From assembly GCA_965199105.1 (NCBI GenBank), contig CBDAQO010000002.1, positions 3,596,001-3,660,000 of the forward strand: 64,000 nt of DNA. Reading direction: 5' to 3'. A program made the position numbers and the translations under genes. Under the pieces are notes generated by a model. The model was not told the DNA's origin. It searched no databases and saw only the letters and a program-made list of their open reading frames with translations. The DNA is from LMUY01 sp965199105. GTDB lineage: Bacteria > Pseudomonadota > Alphaproteobacteria > Acetobacterales > Acetobacteraceae. This document shows positions 18,183 to 26,869 of the stretch, piece after piece (the first letter of the stretch is position 1; every line of letters starts with the position of its first letter).

Positions 18183-18526
18183 TCTCGCCTTCGGCCGGCA
18201 CACGGGTTTGGCTCGCCGCCGGCGCGACCGACATGCGCCGCGGCTCCGACGGTCTCGCCCGCCAGGTGCAGCAGGTGCTCGGACAGGATCCGTTCAGCGG
18301 CCATCTGTTCGTCTTCCGAGCTCGCCGCGGCGATCTGCTCAAGGTGCTGTTCTGGGACGGCCAGGGACTGTGCCTGTTCGCCAAGCGCCTGGAGCGCGGG
18401 CGGTTCGTGTGGCCGCAGGCCAAGGACGGGGTGGTGACGCTGACGCCGGCGCAGCTGTCGATGCTGCTCGAGGGGATCGACTGGCGCATGCCGGCGCGCA
18501 CCTGCCAGCCGGAGATGGCGGGCTGA
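18179..18526 (+). CDS. tnpB: IS66 TnpB accessory protein
   Basis: A 115-residue IS66 Orf2 of standard length. It contains the family core VWLAAGATDMRRGSDGLA, then HLFVFRARRGDLLKVLFWDG and RFVWP. GTG 18179 overlaps the tnpA stop (GTGA), as is usual in this family. It is needed for transposition together with TnpA and TnpC; its exact biochemical role is not settled. Confidence 0.92.
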   Translation: MISPSAGTRVWLAAGATDMRRGSDGLARQVQQVLGQDPFSGHLFVFRARRGDLLKVLFWDGQGLCLFAKRLERGRFVWPQAKDGVVTLTPAQLSMLLEGIDWRMPARTCQPEMAG

Positions 18527-18555
18527 CCTGCGGCTCTTCGTGCGCCGACGCGAGG

Positions 18556-20142
18556 GTGTTTGTCACGATTCGCAGCGTGATCGACTTTGCCGCCTTGCCC
18601 GCCAACGTCCGTGCGCTGATCGAAGCGCAGGCGGCGACCATCGCCCGGCAGGATGCGGAACTGGTCGTGCATCGCGATACCATCGCGGTGATGCGGCTGC
18701 AGCTCGAGCGGTTGCGGCGCATGCAGTTTGGCCGCTCGTCGGAGAAGATCACGGCCGAGATCGCGCAGCTGACGCTGGCCCTTGAGGATCTCGAAGCCGG
18801 CGCCGACCGCAAGGGCGAGCCCGCCGACGCAGAACCTTCAGATCCGGCTGGCGCGTCGCGCGAACGACCCGCGCGGCGGCCGCTTCCCGATCATCTGCCG
18901 CGCACCACGATCGCGCACGAGACCGCCTGCGCCTGCACGCAGTGTGGCGGCGCATTGCGCCGGCTCGGCGAGGACGTCACCGAGGTGCTGGACTACGTCC
19001 CGGCGTCGTTCCGGGTCATCCGCCACGTGCGCCCAAAATTCTCGTGCCGTGTCTGCGAGAGCATCACCCAAGCGCCGGCGCCGGAGATGCCGATCCGCCG
19101 CGGACGCGCCTCGGCCGGCCTGCTGGCCCATGTGCTGGTCGCGAAGTTCGCCGACCATCTGCCGCTGTATCGGCAGAGCGAGATCTACGAGCGGTCCGGC
19201 GTCGACCTGGAGCGGTCTACGCTGGCCGACTGGGTCGGGCAGTGCGCGGGGCTGCTGCGCCCGCTGATCGACGCCCTCGGCCGGCATGTGGTGGTCGGCG
19301 AACGGGTGCATGCCGACGACACGCCGGTGCCGGTGCTGGCACCGGGCGCGGGCAAGACCAAGCTGGGCCGCCTGTGGGCCTATCTGCGGGACGAACGGCC
19401 GTATGCCGGGACCGCCGCTCCCGCCGTGCTCTACCGCTACAGCCCGGACCGGCGGGCCGAGCATCCGCGCACGCATCTGGCGGGGTTCACGGGCGTGCTG
19501 CATGCCGACGGCTACGCCGGCTTTGACGGGCTTTACCACGGCGGACGCGTCCTCGAGGCGGCATACTGGGCACATGTGCGGCGGAAGTTCTTCGACCTGC
19601 ACGCGACCGGCAAAGCGCCGCTGGCGAGCGAGGCGCTCACGCGGATCCAGGCGCTGTATGTGATCGAGTCCGAGATCAAGGGTTGGCCGCCCGACGAACG
19701 CCGCCGCGCACGCCAGACGCGGGCGGCTCCGCTGCTCGCCGACATGAAGACATGGCTAGACGCGACGTTGCTGCGCGTCCCGAGGCGCGGCGATCTCGCG
19801 GTGGCGATCCGCTACGCGCTCGTCCGCTGGACGGCGCTGACACGCTACGCCGACGACGGCACCGTGGAGATCGACAACAACCCCGTCGAGCGCGCAATCC
19901 GGCCGATCGCGCTGGGACGGAAGAACTGGCTGTTCGCGGGATCGGATGCCGGTGGCACGCGCGCCGCAGCGATCGCGTCGCTGATCGCGACGGCACGGCT
20001 CAACGGCCTCGAACCTGAAACTTACCTCCGCCACGTCCTCGAGCGGATCGCGACGCACCCGGTCAATCGCGTCGCGGAGTTGCTGCCGTGGAACTGCGCC
20101 GCACTGGGCGGCCAGAGTTCAGAAACGCGCCGGGCCGCCTGA
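18556..20142 (+). CDS. tnpC: IS66 TnpC transposase
   Basis: A transposase of 528 residues from GTG 18556, or 521 from GTG 18577. An N-terminal leucine-rich helix is followed by a zinc-binding segment (CACTQCGG and CRVCES) and the IS66 DDE catalytic domain. The likely acidic residues lie in HADDTPVPVL, LHADGYAGFDGL and DNNPVERAIRP. The C-terminal tail ends ELLPWNCA. No internal stop or frameshift is visible, so this gene looks intact even though tnpA may not be. Confidence 0.93.
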   Translation: MFVTIRSVIDFAALPANVRALIEAQAATIARQDAELVVHRDTIAVMRLQLERLRRMQFGRSSEKITAEIAQLTLALEDLEAGADRKGEPADAEPSDPAGASRERPARRPLPDHLPRTTIAHETACACTQCGGALRRLGEDVTEVLDYVPASFRVIRHVRPKFSCRVCESITQAPAPEMPIRRGRASAGLLAHVLVAKFADHLPLYRQSEIYERSGVDLERSTLADWVGQCAGLLRPLIDALGRHVVVGERVHADDTPVPVLAPGAGKTKLGRLWAYLRDERPYAGTAAPAVLYRYSPDRRAEHPRTHLAGFTGVLHADGYAGFDGLYHGGRVLEAAYWAHVRRKFFDLHATGKAPLASEALTRIQALYVIESEIKGWPPDERRRARQTRAAPLLADMKTWLDATLLRVPRRGDLAVAIRYALVRWTALTRYADDGTVEIDNNPVERAIRPIALGRKNWLFAGSDAGGTRAAAIASLIATARLNGLEPETYLRHVLERIATHPVNRVAELLPWNCAALGGQSSETRRAA

Positions 20143-20177
20143 CGCCGCTGCGTCAACCCAAGATCACCGCGGGCGAC

Positions 20178-20190
20178 GCCGGACGCTTAC
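20178..20190 (-). repeat. IS66 right terminal inverted repeat
   Basis: GCCGGACGCTTAC, the exact complement of the left end at 17705-17717. It marks the right edge of the element. Confidence 0.9.
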
Positions 20191-20515
20191 GGACTATATG
20201 TTGAAGCGCTGGGTGGTGTTTGCCAGGTTCCTCGATGATGGCCAGATATGCCTCACGAATAACGCGGCGGAGCGGGCGCTGAGAGGAGTTGCACTTGGCA
20301 GAAAGTCATGGCTGTTCGCCGGTTCGGATCGCGGCGGCCAGCGTGCGGCGGTAATGTATAGCTTAATTGTCACCGCCAAGATGAATGACGTCGATCCTCA
20401 GGCTTGGCTCGCCCATGTGCTGGCCAGCATAGCCCAACATCCCGCCGGTCAGCTCGACGAATTGCTACCGTGGAATTGGGGGCTTACTCGAGCAAAGCGC
20501 TCCTTGGCCGCATAA
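20191..20515 (+). pseudogene. C-terminal remnant of a second IS66 transposase
   Basis: About 107 codons that read as the C-terminus of a different IS66 TnpC, including ICLTNNAAERALRGVALGRK and WLFAGSDRGGQRAAVMYSLI, ending LLPWNWGL. The frame continues to the exact IS boundary (GAC TAT before ATG 20198), so this gene was interrupted by the 2.5-kb element. Its N-terminal part is absent on the left side of the insertion. The stop overlaps the next ATG (TAATG). Confidence 0.9.
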
Positions 20516-20907
20516 TGGCCAGAAGCCAACCCGACCCAGCCGAGCGCGAATTTTTGCTCCGTAGCATCAATTTGGTCGGACCAGAAAAGCCAGTCGGGTA
20601 TTTACCACTCTACACGCTCAGAGCTTTTGCGATGGTTGAGCCAGAAGACGTTGCGGCAGTTGCAGCCACTCGCGGTCTAGCATCGATCCTGTTCGAACCA
20701 GACGCATGCTGCATCAAGAGCGGCGCCCTGTATGTCTACCATCCCGACGCTCTAACCGAGCTTCTCCACGCCAACGCTGATACGCTTGCGGCAGCCAACA
20801 TGTCCGCTGCTCCCGAAAAGTTCGTGACGCAGATTGCGGCGGTCTGGCTCGAGCCAAGCCACCCGGTCTACCCAATCATCGTTAAGGCGTTCGGTATCTA
20901 CATCTAA
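20515..20907 (+). CDS. Small passenger-type protein downstream of IS66 transposase, unknown function
   Basis: A 130-residue protein whose ATG overlaps the stop of the broken IS66 transposase. It has no membrane segment and is mixed alpha/beta. It contains EREFLLRSINLVGPEKPVGY, an acidic middle (MVEPEDVAAVAA) and a C-terminal HPVYPIIVKAFGIYI. The coupled position suggests a fourth ORF of the host IS66 element, as seen in some alphaproteobacterial IS66 copies (from memory). It is intact as an open frame, but its element is broken. Confidence 0.6.
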   Translation: MARSQPDPAEREFLLRSINLVGPEKPVGYLPLYTLRAFAMVEPEDVAAVAATRGLASILFEPDACCIKSGALYVYHPDALTELLHANADTLAAANMSAAPEKFVTQIAAVWLEPSHPVYPIIVKAFGIYI

Positions 20908-21655
20908 TTATACGACACCAGGACCGTGGTCCACGCCGAATGGATACGCATTTGGCGTCTGCCGCAAGACGATGCGCATGTGGCGCGTCGGGTATCCGGT
21001 AGAGGGCGCGGACGGCCTGGCCGATCGCATGTCCAGGCCGCAGCACAGCCCGGCGCCTGGCGAGCCAGATTGAGCCGCTGCGCCGGCAGCACCTGTCAGT
21101 CCCGGCCATTGCGCGCCGTCTGCGCCGCTCGTGGGCATGGTCCTGCACCGATGGGGTCTCAGCCGCTGGTCTGCCATCAATCCCTGGCCGTCCATCATGC
21201 GCTACGAACGTGGCCGGGCGATCCGACCCACATCGACATCAGGACGCTTGGCCGCATCGACGGTTTTGGCCCTCACTCACCGGCAATCGTAGTGGACAGA
21301 GCAACTGGTGGACAGTGTGGCAATACCTGCAACTGGCCACGGATGACCGCTCGCGCCTGTCCTACACCAAAACACTGCCCAGCCAACGGAAGGACGACAC
21401 CACCGCCTGCCTGAAAAGCAGCCTAGCCTCTTCAAACAACCCGGCGTCACCGTTCAGCCCGCGATGCCCGATAACGGCACAGCCTACAAAAGCCTCGTCT
21501 GGGCCGACGCCTGCTACCATCATGCCGTCGTGCACAAACTCACCCGGCCTTACACGCCAAGACCAAGGGCAAAGCAGAACGTTTCCGCCCGAAGCAGCCT
21601 CCGCGAATGGGCCTACACCAGTTCGTTCAACAGGTCGGCCTAGCGATATGATTGA
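20908..21655 (+). pseudogene. Degraded IS481-family transposase
   Basis: Pieces of an IS481 transposase appear in order but in different frames. There is an N-terminal HTH (FGVCRKTMRMWRVGYPVEGA) ending LADRMSRPQHSP, then IEPLRRQHLSVPAIARRL, then GDPTHIDIRTLGRIDGFG, then ATDDRSRLSYTKTLPSQRKD, then a C-terminal REWAYTSSFN. Several frameshifts separate them, so it cannot be active. No terminal repeats were found. Confidence 0.85.
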
Positions 21656-21689
21656 TTGGTAATCGGGGCCGGGAGGACGAACGTGCTGG

Positions 21690-22200
21690 TGATCGGGCCG
21701 GGCGTATTTGCAGGATTGCGGGACAAGATCATGTCCTCCTTCGATGCTGGGAGCCTGCCCGTGACGTCGCGGCGCGGTTTCAATTGAGTGTCTCTCCCTC
21801 CCTCTACAAAGCTGCTCTGCGCCGCCGCCGCATGGGCCAGACGGCGCCTGGCGCGACCAAGTTCCGCGTCGGCTCGAGGCGCATTCTTGAGGCAAGCCTT
21901 GCTCACGTCGCTGCATTTGATGACGCAGCGATAGCCGCGTCGCCCGAGTGGATGGCGACCAAGCAGGTCGTGAGCGTCTGCTTGGCCACGGTGTGGAAGA
22001 CGCTCGGCCACTCCGGCCTGACATATGACAGCCGCTCCAGGCCGAGCAGAACCGCCCCAACGTCGCGGCCGCACGCTAGGCCTGGCGAGCGACGCAGCCT
22101 CCGCTCGATCCCAAACGCCTAATCTTCTTCGACGAGACGCCAAGTTCCCGCAACCGATACGATCCGCATAGCCGAAGTCACCCGAGGCGCTATGACGTAG
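21690..22200 (+). pseudogene. Degraded IS630-family transposase
   Basis: An open stretch reads as the N-terminal half of an IS630 transposase (PARDVAARFQLSVSPSLYKA, then ATVWKTLGHSGLTY). After a frameshift it continues as DPKRLIFFDETPSS, which holds the first catalytic aspartate context. The rest of the DDE domain is missing. It lies directly after the IS481 remnant and is inactive. Confidence 0.8.
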
Positions 22201-22462
22201 TATCGGCGTGACTATCGAACAGTTCGCCGCACGCGAGTGCGCCAACTCCCTCGTAAACTCCGGCACCCGATGGTCAGGGTGATTCCCCTCCTCAGTTAGG
22301 GGGCTGTTGGTGAAGTTAGCGGTGGGTAGGGGTCTCACCGGAGTCGGCGGAATGCCGGCTGAGTTACCCAGCGCCTGCCCCGTCCCGCAGTCCGATGGAC
22401 ATGACGCACATGGCTAATCGGCAATTTCCCATCGCTGCTTGCTCAATTAAATCACCGACAAG

Positions 22463-22675
22463 AGGTCGACCCTTATCCTCCCGGTATTAATTGGAGAGGC
22501 GCTGCGTTTTAGCGCACTCAAGCGCCACCTGCCGGATGTCACGCAGAAGGCGCTGACCCAAAGCTTGCGCAAACTTGGTACGCAATGACTGGCGAAGCGA
22601 CGAGTGGTGGCGCTTTCGCCGGCGCGATCGAGTACCGGATCACGCCGCCAGAGTACCCGTCTTGATAGAGCGAGT
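22463..22675 (+). pseudogene. Remnant of an HxlR-family transcriptional regulator
   Basis: One frame gives LRFSALKRHLPDVTQKALTQ followed by SLRKLGTQ and a stop. The next frame resumes with GAIEYRITPPEYPS and a stop. Together these match the winged-helix core of HxlR regulators (RFNELKR..P.ITQK.LTQ.LR.L, then VEY.LT..G). The N-terminal cysteine region is gone. It is broken by at least one frameshift. Confidence 0.75.
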
Positions 22676-23609
22676 TCCGGCCTCCTAAAGGGTTTCGGCT
22701 GAGAGGAGCGTTTGCGACGATAGCGAGCTTTCGCATAATCATGCTGCTGCCGAGATTCAGCGGTTTTACAGCGGCGACAAGAGCCCTCTACTCGGCTTTC
22801 ATGTCGGCGTGAACCGGCGTGCCGCAACGCTGGCACAGAGAGGGCTGACCGAACTGAGCTCTGACGGCGCGGACATAGCGCTTTCGCGGTGCTGTCCTGG
22901 GTCGCGGGCAAGAGTCGCAGGGGTGCAAGGCTTGCCTCGCCGGTGCCGGGGCAATGCTGACGAGGATGGTCGGCCGGGCATTAATGTCGAGGTCGGCCCG
23001 GCACAGAGCGCGCCGGATGCGTCAGTTGTGGCATATCGCCGTTCGACTTGGCGCAAGCGCTGTCCGACGAGGCGCTTAAGCGAGCTCGCCTTAAGGATGC
23101 GGTTGCGGTTTGCCGCGGCACCTGGTCTTTTACCAGGCCGCTGCGCCGACGAGCAACTCCCTCATGCCGCCTGCAGTTTGGCTGAGCATGGCCCTCTGGA
23201 GCCTGTCGACGGTGCCGAAGCAAGCCAGCATGGCGGCATTGATGGCCTTGGTTTGACCCTCAGCCCCAGGCGGCGAGCCGCGGCCCGATTGCTGGCCGAG
23301 CATGGCGGGTTGTCTCGTACGGGAACGATATGCGGGCTTGGCGCAAGCTACGCCTGGAAGTCAAGAGAGGTCGCTGCGAGCCGCCGAACCGGCGCGCCCC
23401 GACAACCCTCTTGCACGGGATCAGTGGGAGGCTGCAGCGCTCGTTAAGTCCCGAGCGCAACACTAGCGCGGCTGACACCTGCGGCCAGCGGGCCGTCGCC
23501 GGACGACACCAAACGGCCATGCGACGTCAGAGACCGACGTCTTGGCGAAACCGTCCCACGGTCTACCCACCGGACGCAGGCTGGTCCGAGTCCAAGCGAA
23601 TGCCCCAAG
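22676..23609. other. Degraded stretch without a recognisable gene
   Basis: About 930 bases between the HxlR remnant and the end of the coiled-coil gene. A 212-codon frame and shorter ones are open on both strands, but their composition is arginine/alanine-rich shadow-like sequence and no motif is recognised. It is probably further debris of the insertion-sequence region. Confidence 0.5.
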
Positions 23610-24737
23610 TCATCGCAAAGCGTCATGGCGGGTTGCTAGAGCGGCGGTGTAGGCGGTCAAAGCGGTGGTAGCGGCATCGATGTCTAGCGGCAGGTCAGTC
23701 ACAGAGGCCTTTGCGGTGACTGCCACAGACTCGAGCGTCGGGTCTGGTGTCCCTAGAGCGCGCTGCTTGGCCCGAAGCGCACCGAAACGGGCCTGCAACT
23801 CATCGCGACGGGCAAGTGCGGCTTGAGCGGCGCTGATCAAGGCGCTCACCTCGGTGGCGAGGCGCTCATGCAGGTGCTGCCAACTCGCCAACCCGGCCAA
23901 GCCCGCCTCCCATCGCCCCGCCGCCAGGGTTTGCCCCAGCCGATCCAGCCAAGCTGTCAAATCTGCCACGGCGGCCGCATCCAACGCCGGCAACGTGACC
24001 AGCACCGTCGCACGGCATTGCTCCACCACAGGCGCCGCCTCGGTCAGCGTGGTGCTGAGCATGGCCAGAGCTTGTCGGGCGGCGGCCATGGCGGACTGGG
24101 CACGCTGCTCGCGGCTCAGCGCAGCCTCGAGCTCGGGTCGCAGCACCTCCAAAGCATCGCACTGGTCGAGCGCGTCGCCCGAGACCGCGGCCAAGCGATC
24201 CGGCCAAACTCCAGGGGATTGCAGGCGAGCCACCATGCCGCCAAGCCGGGTTCGCAAGGCGGCGGCTCGCTGCGACGCGCCCGCGATCTGCTCCAAACTC
24301 TCGCGCGCGCGATCGAACGCGGCGTCCATGGTCTGCAGCAACGTGTCGGCTGAAACCGCCGCCTGAGCCCGCGGCCTGGCCAGCAGGCGGCGGTGCAGGA
24401 CCGGGGTGTCGGCCAAATCCACGTGAATGGACGGCCCATGCAGCAGATCCAGCGCCTGTTGCGCCGCCTCCTCGCCACGCCACAACCGGGAACCGGTGCG
24501 GCGGGCGGCCTCGGCGCGATCCAGTGCGGCGCCGATCAACAGAACGCCCTGCCAAAGCTCATCCACCGTGGCGACCAGGCGCGCAGACGCTTCCGCCAGT
24601 CGGCCCGCACCCTTCGCTGCCTGGGCCGCGGCGGCGTATTCCGGCAGCTCGGTCAGCTCGGACACGTTCCGGCTCGCAGCGCCCAATCGTTCCCGCCAGG
24701 CGGTCAACTCAGCGTCCACCTGCTCCAGCGACGACAT
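23610..24737 (-). CDS. Alanine-rich helical protein, last gene of the TelA/VWA/FHA cluster
   Basis: A 375-residue soluble protein, almost entirely helical with long heptad-like stretches (for example 150-200 and 285-345). It has no signal peptide, membrane segment or recognised motif. ATG 24737 overlaps the stop of the upstream membrane protein (TGATG), which argues against the longer frame. It may be the cytoplasmic partner of that membrane protein, which lacks an output domain; this is inference. It ends next to insertion-sequence debris, so its C-terminus could have been altered. Confidence 0.7.
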   Translation of the reverse strand: MSSLEQVDAELTAWRERLGAASRNVSELTELPEYAAAAQAAKGAGRLAEASARLVATVDELWQGVLLIGAALDRAEAARRTGSRLWRGEEAAQQALDLLHGPSIHVDLADTPVLHRRLLARPRAQAAVSADTLLQTMDAAFDRARESLEQIAGASQRAAALRTRLGGMVARLQSPGVWPDRLAAVSGDALDQCDALEVLRPELEAALSREQRAQSAMAAARQALAMLSTTLTEAAPVVEQCRATVLVTLPALDAAAVADLTAWLDRLGQTLAAGRWEAGLAGLASWQHLHERLATEVSALISAAQAALARRDELQARFGALRAKQRALGTPDPTLESVAVTAKASVTDLPLDIDAATTALTAYTAALATRHDALR

Positions 24738-26146
24738 CAGCGATACTCTCGCAGCCGCAGCCACAGGCCTCCGAGAGCCAAGCCGGCCGCCAGCAACACC
24801 ATGGCTGTGACCAACGGGACACGCGCGGCCGTGCGCAACGAGGCCGCCACTTGGAAGTCGAACTGCTGCTGGTTCACCGTCAGCGTGCGGTCGATCGCCT
24901 CTTGCAGGGTGGCGAACGCGGCCGCGCCGCCGCTGGGCTGCTGGGACAGCCACTCTGTTACATCCAGCGTGCGCTGACCTGCCTGGTCGCGCTTCTGCGT
25001 CAACTGCACCAGCGCCTCAACCCAGGCCAATGCGGTGATGCTATCGGTCGCGGCGATCCGTTCCGGCATGGCATAGGTGATGTTGGCCAACTCGACGCCC
25101 AACGAGCCGCCAGCATGCAACTGAGCCGCCAGCGCCTGCGCCGGATGGCTTTGGGACTCGAGCTGCAGCGCGGCTCCGAGGCTCTCCCGGACCTCACGGG
25201 CAGGTTCCGTCGCGGTCAGGTCGATGCTGAACAGGCCTCTCTCGGCGCCTTGGATTTCGGCTTCCGCCACGCCGTGCATCGCCGGGTCGAGCAGCCAGAG
25301 CGAGGTGGCAGACCGCAGCTCGTCCGCCTGCATCTTCGCCTGATAAAGCACGCGCAGGCTGTCATAAGCGTCAACCTTCGCCCCACGCAGGTCGCTCCGC
25401 TCGCCCAACACCGCCGCGGCGAACCAGATTGTCGCCAGCGCCGCTAGCGCCGTCGCCCCCAGCAGCGGGAGGTTGAGCAGGCGGCGGACCCGGCGTGCCA
25501 GCCACACCTGCACCATCACCAAAGCCGCAAGCACCGCCACCAGCGGCAGCACGCCCACCGCTCCGCGCAGCAGCGACGTGGCACGATAGCGGGCGTAACG
25601 CTGCTCCAACTCGTTCGCATTGGCATCCACCAACGCCTGCGCCTGCGGGATCGCCATGTCGCGATTAATCCGGCTGGCCCATTGCAGCCGGCTGGACGTG
25701 ATACGCGGGTCACCCTCGCCCAAGTAGCGGGCCTCCACCACGGCTTGCTCATACCGAACCAGCAGCACTTGGAGCGCCCGCAATGGGTTAGCTTCCGCGT
25801 CGCCGTAGGTTACGTTGCGCGCGGCGGCCACCAGGTCGGCGGCCAGGGTGCGCACATCCTCGTCATACCGCGCGGAGCTGCCGACGGCGGCGGCGTTGTC
25901 GGTGAGTGCGTCGGCCAGAACGCTCGCATCCATGTCGCTCAGGGTATCTGCGATCTGCAGGCCAAGCACGACGGAGGGCTCGGCGTCGCGGCCGATAGTC
26001 TGCGCGGCCTCCTGGATACCGGCGGCGGTCCAAAGGCACGCAACGTAGGCGATCACGGCAAGCCCGGCGATGGCGGCGGCGGCGCGGATGAGCCAGCCGG
26101 GCGTGGTGACCCGGCGGCGCGCGCCCTGCATAAGCGCGTCAAGCAT
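24737..26146 (-). CDS. Four-TM protein with tandem extracytoplasmic helical sensor domains (GlnX-like)
   Basis: A 469-residue membrane protein with a two-fold layout: membrane helix at about 19-42, a helical domain of about 150 residues, a helix at about 197-217, a short basic loop RRVRRLLN, a helix at about 226-248, a second helical domain of about 185 residues, and a last helix at about 442-463. The second domain (DSLRVLYQAKMQADELRSAT, then WLLDP) resembles chemoreceptor-type four-helix sensors and the GlnX proteins that accompany PknG in actinobacteria. No kinase, HAMP or signalling domain is attached, so the signal must pass to a partner. It lies between the FHA gene (48-base gap) and the coiled-coil gene (overlap). 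Confidence 0.72.
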   Translation of the reverse strand: MLDALMQGARRRVTTPGWLIRAAAAIAGLAVIAYVACLWTAAGIQEAAQTIGRDAEPSVVLGLQIADTLSDMDASVLADALTDNAAAVGSSARYDEDVRTLAADLVAAARNVTYGDAEANPLRALQVLLVRYEQAVVEARYLGEGDPRITSSRLQWASRINRDMAIPQAQALVDANANELEQRYARYRATSLLRGAVGVLPLVAVLAALVMVQVWLARRVRRLLNLPLLGATALAALATIWFAAAVLGERSDLRGAKVDAYDSLRVLYQAKMQADELRSATSLWLLDPAMHGVAEAEIQGAERGLFSIDLTATEPAREVRESLGAALQLESQSHPAQALAAQLHAGGSLGVELANITYAMPERIAATDSITALAWVEALVQLTQKRDQAGQRTLDVTEWLSQQPSGGAAAFATLQEAIDRTLTVNQQQFDFQVAASLRTAARVPLVTAMVLLAAGLALGGLWLRLREYR

Positions 26147-26194
26147 GCAGCCCGGCCTTCCACGCGGCGGCCGAGCGCCACGCCGCAGGGGACG

Positions 26195-26869
26195 TCATCG
26201 CTCCACCACCACCAGGCGGGTCCAGCAGCCGAGGGTCAACTCGTCGCCGGCGGCGAGCGGAGTGGGCACGTGGGGCTCCAGCGCCGCGCCGTTCAGCTTG
26301 GTGCCGTTGGTGGAGCCGAGGTCAAGCACCGAGAGCGCGCCATCCGCCGCCCGCAACAGGCGGAGGTGACGGCGCGAGATGCCCGGGTCGGTAATGACGA
26401 TTTCGGGGTGGATGTCGTCCTTGTCGGAGCGGCGGCCTACCAGGTGATCGACCAGGTCCAGCGGGAACCGCCGTTCGCGGGAGTCGCTCGGCGCCGGGTC
26501 GTTGGGCTGACGCAGGCTCGGGTCCACGAGGGCGCGCAGGTCCCAATGGCGAGCGGGCGGCGGAGCGGCGCTTACCGGCAGGTCGGACGGCGGCAGGTCG
26601 GACGGCGGCAGGTCGGACGGCGGCAGGTCGGACGGCGGCGGAGATGGCGGCGCGGCGGAAAACGGTTGCGCGGTCAGGAAGTCATAGCGGCAATTGTCAC
26701 AGAAGCGGGCAGTGCCGTTGGGGCGCGGCTCACCGCAGACGGGGCAGACTGCGGCCGCGGCCGCCGCAGCGCCCGACACGGTGAGGGCAGCGCCGCAATC
26801 CGAGCAGAACTCCGGGTCGGAGGAGACGGCGCCGCAACTGGGGCAGCGCAGGCCGGCTGCGTCAGTCAC
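26195..26869 (-). CDS. Double zinc-ribbon, proline-linker, FHA-domain protein
   Basis: A 224-residue protein. Two CxxC zinc ribbons (C9/C12/C22/C25 and C42/C45/C57/C60) are followed by a proline-rich linker with four PPSDL-type repeats and a C-terminal FHA domain. Phosphothreonine-binding residues are in place: G145-R146, S165-R166-R167-H168 and N188-G189. FHA domains read phosphothreonine made by Ser/Thr kinases, yet no kinase is in the window. GTG 26869 overlaps the end of the VWA gene by eight bases. The ribbon-linker-FHA layout is like FHA proteins beside PknG-type kinases in Streptomyces (from memory). Confidence 0.88.
   Translation of the reverse strand: MTDAAGLRCPSCGAVSSDPEFCSDCGAALTVSGAAAAAAAVCPVCGEPRPNGTARFCDNCRYDFLTAQPFSAAPPSPPPSDLPPSDLPPSDLPPSDLPVSAAPPPARHWDLRALVDPSLRQPNDPAPSDSRERRFPLDLVDHLVGRRSDKDDIHPEIVITDPGISRRHLRLLRAADGALSVLDLGSTNGTKLNGAALEPHVPTPLAAGDELTLGCWTRLVVVER
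26577..26636. repeat. Four tandem 15-base repeats in the FHA gene
   Basis: The unit GGCAGGTCGGACGGC occurs four times without change at 26577, 26592, 26607 and 26622. On the coding strand it gives the repeated PSDLP linker. Exact repeats in the same frame make copy-number change likely. Confidence 0.95.

Larger units (their letters stand above)
17705..20190 (+). mobile_element. IS66-family insertion sequence
   Basis: A 2486-bp element with the three-gene IS66 layout (tnpA, tnpB, tnpC) and 13-base perfect terminal repeats: GTAAGCGTCCGGC at 17705-17717 and its complement at 20178-20190. The length is normal for IS66. The flanking eight bases differ (TCAGCGCC on the left, GGACTATA on the right), so no target duplication remains. 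The right end abuts in-frame codons of another IS66 transposase. A loss of the left half of that host element, after or during insertion, would explain both facts. Confidence 0.9.

Noticed and set aside
22809..23447. A 212-codon frame in the IS debris
   Set aside because: No motif, no ribosome site and shadow-like composition; reported only as an uninterpreted stretch.
26577..26636. Tandem repeats as a possible CRISPR array
   Set aside because: The 15-base units are directly adjacent, without spacers, and lie in frame inside a gene.
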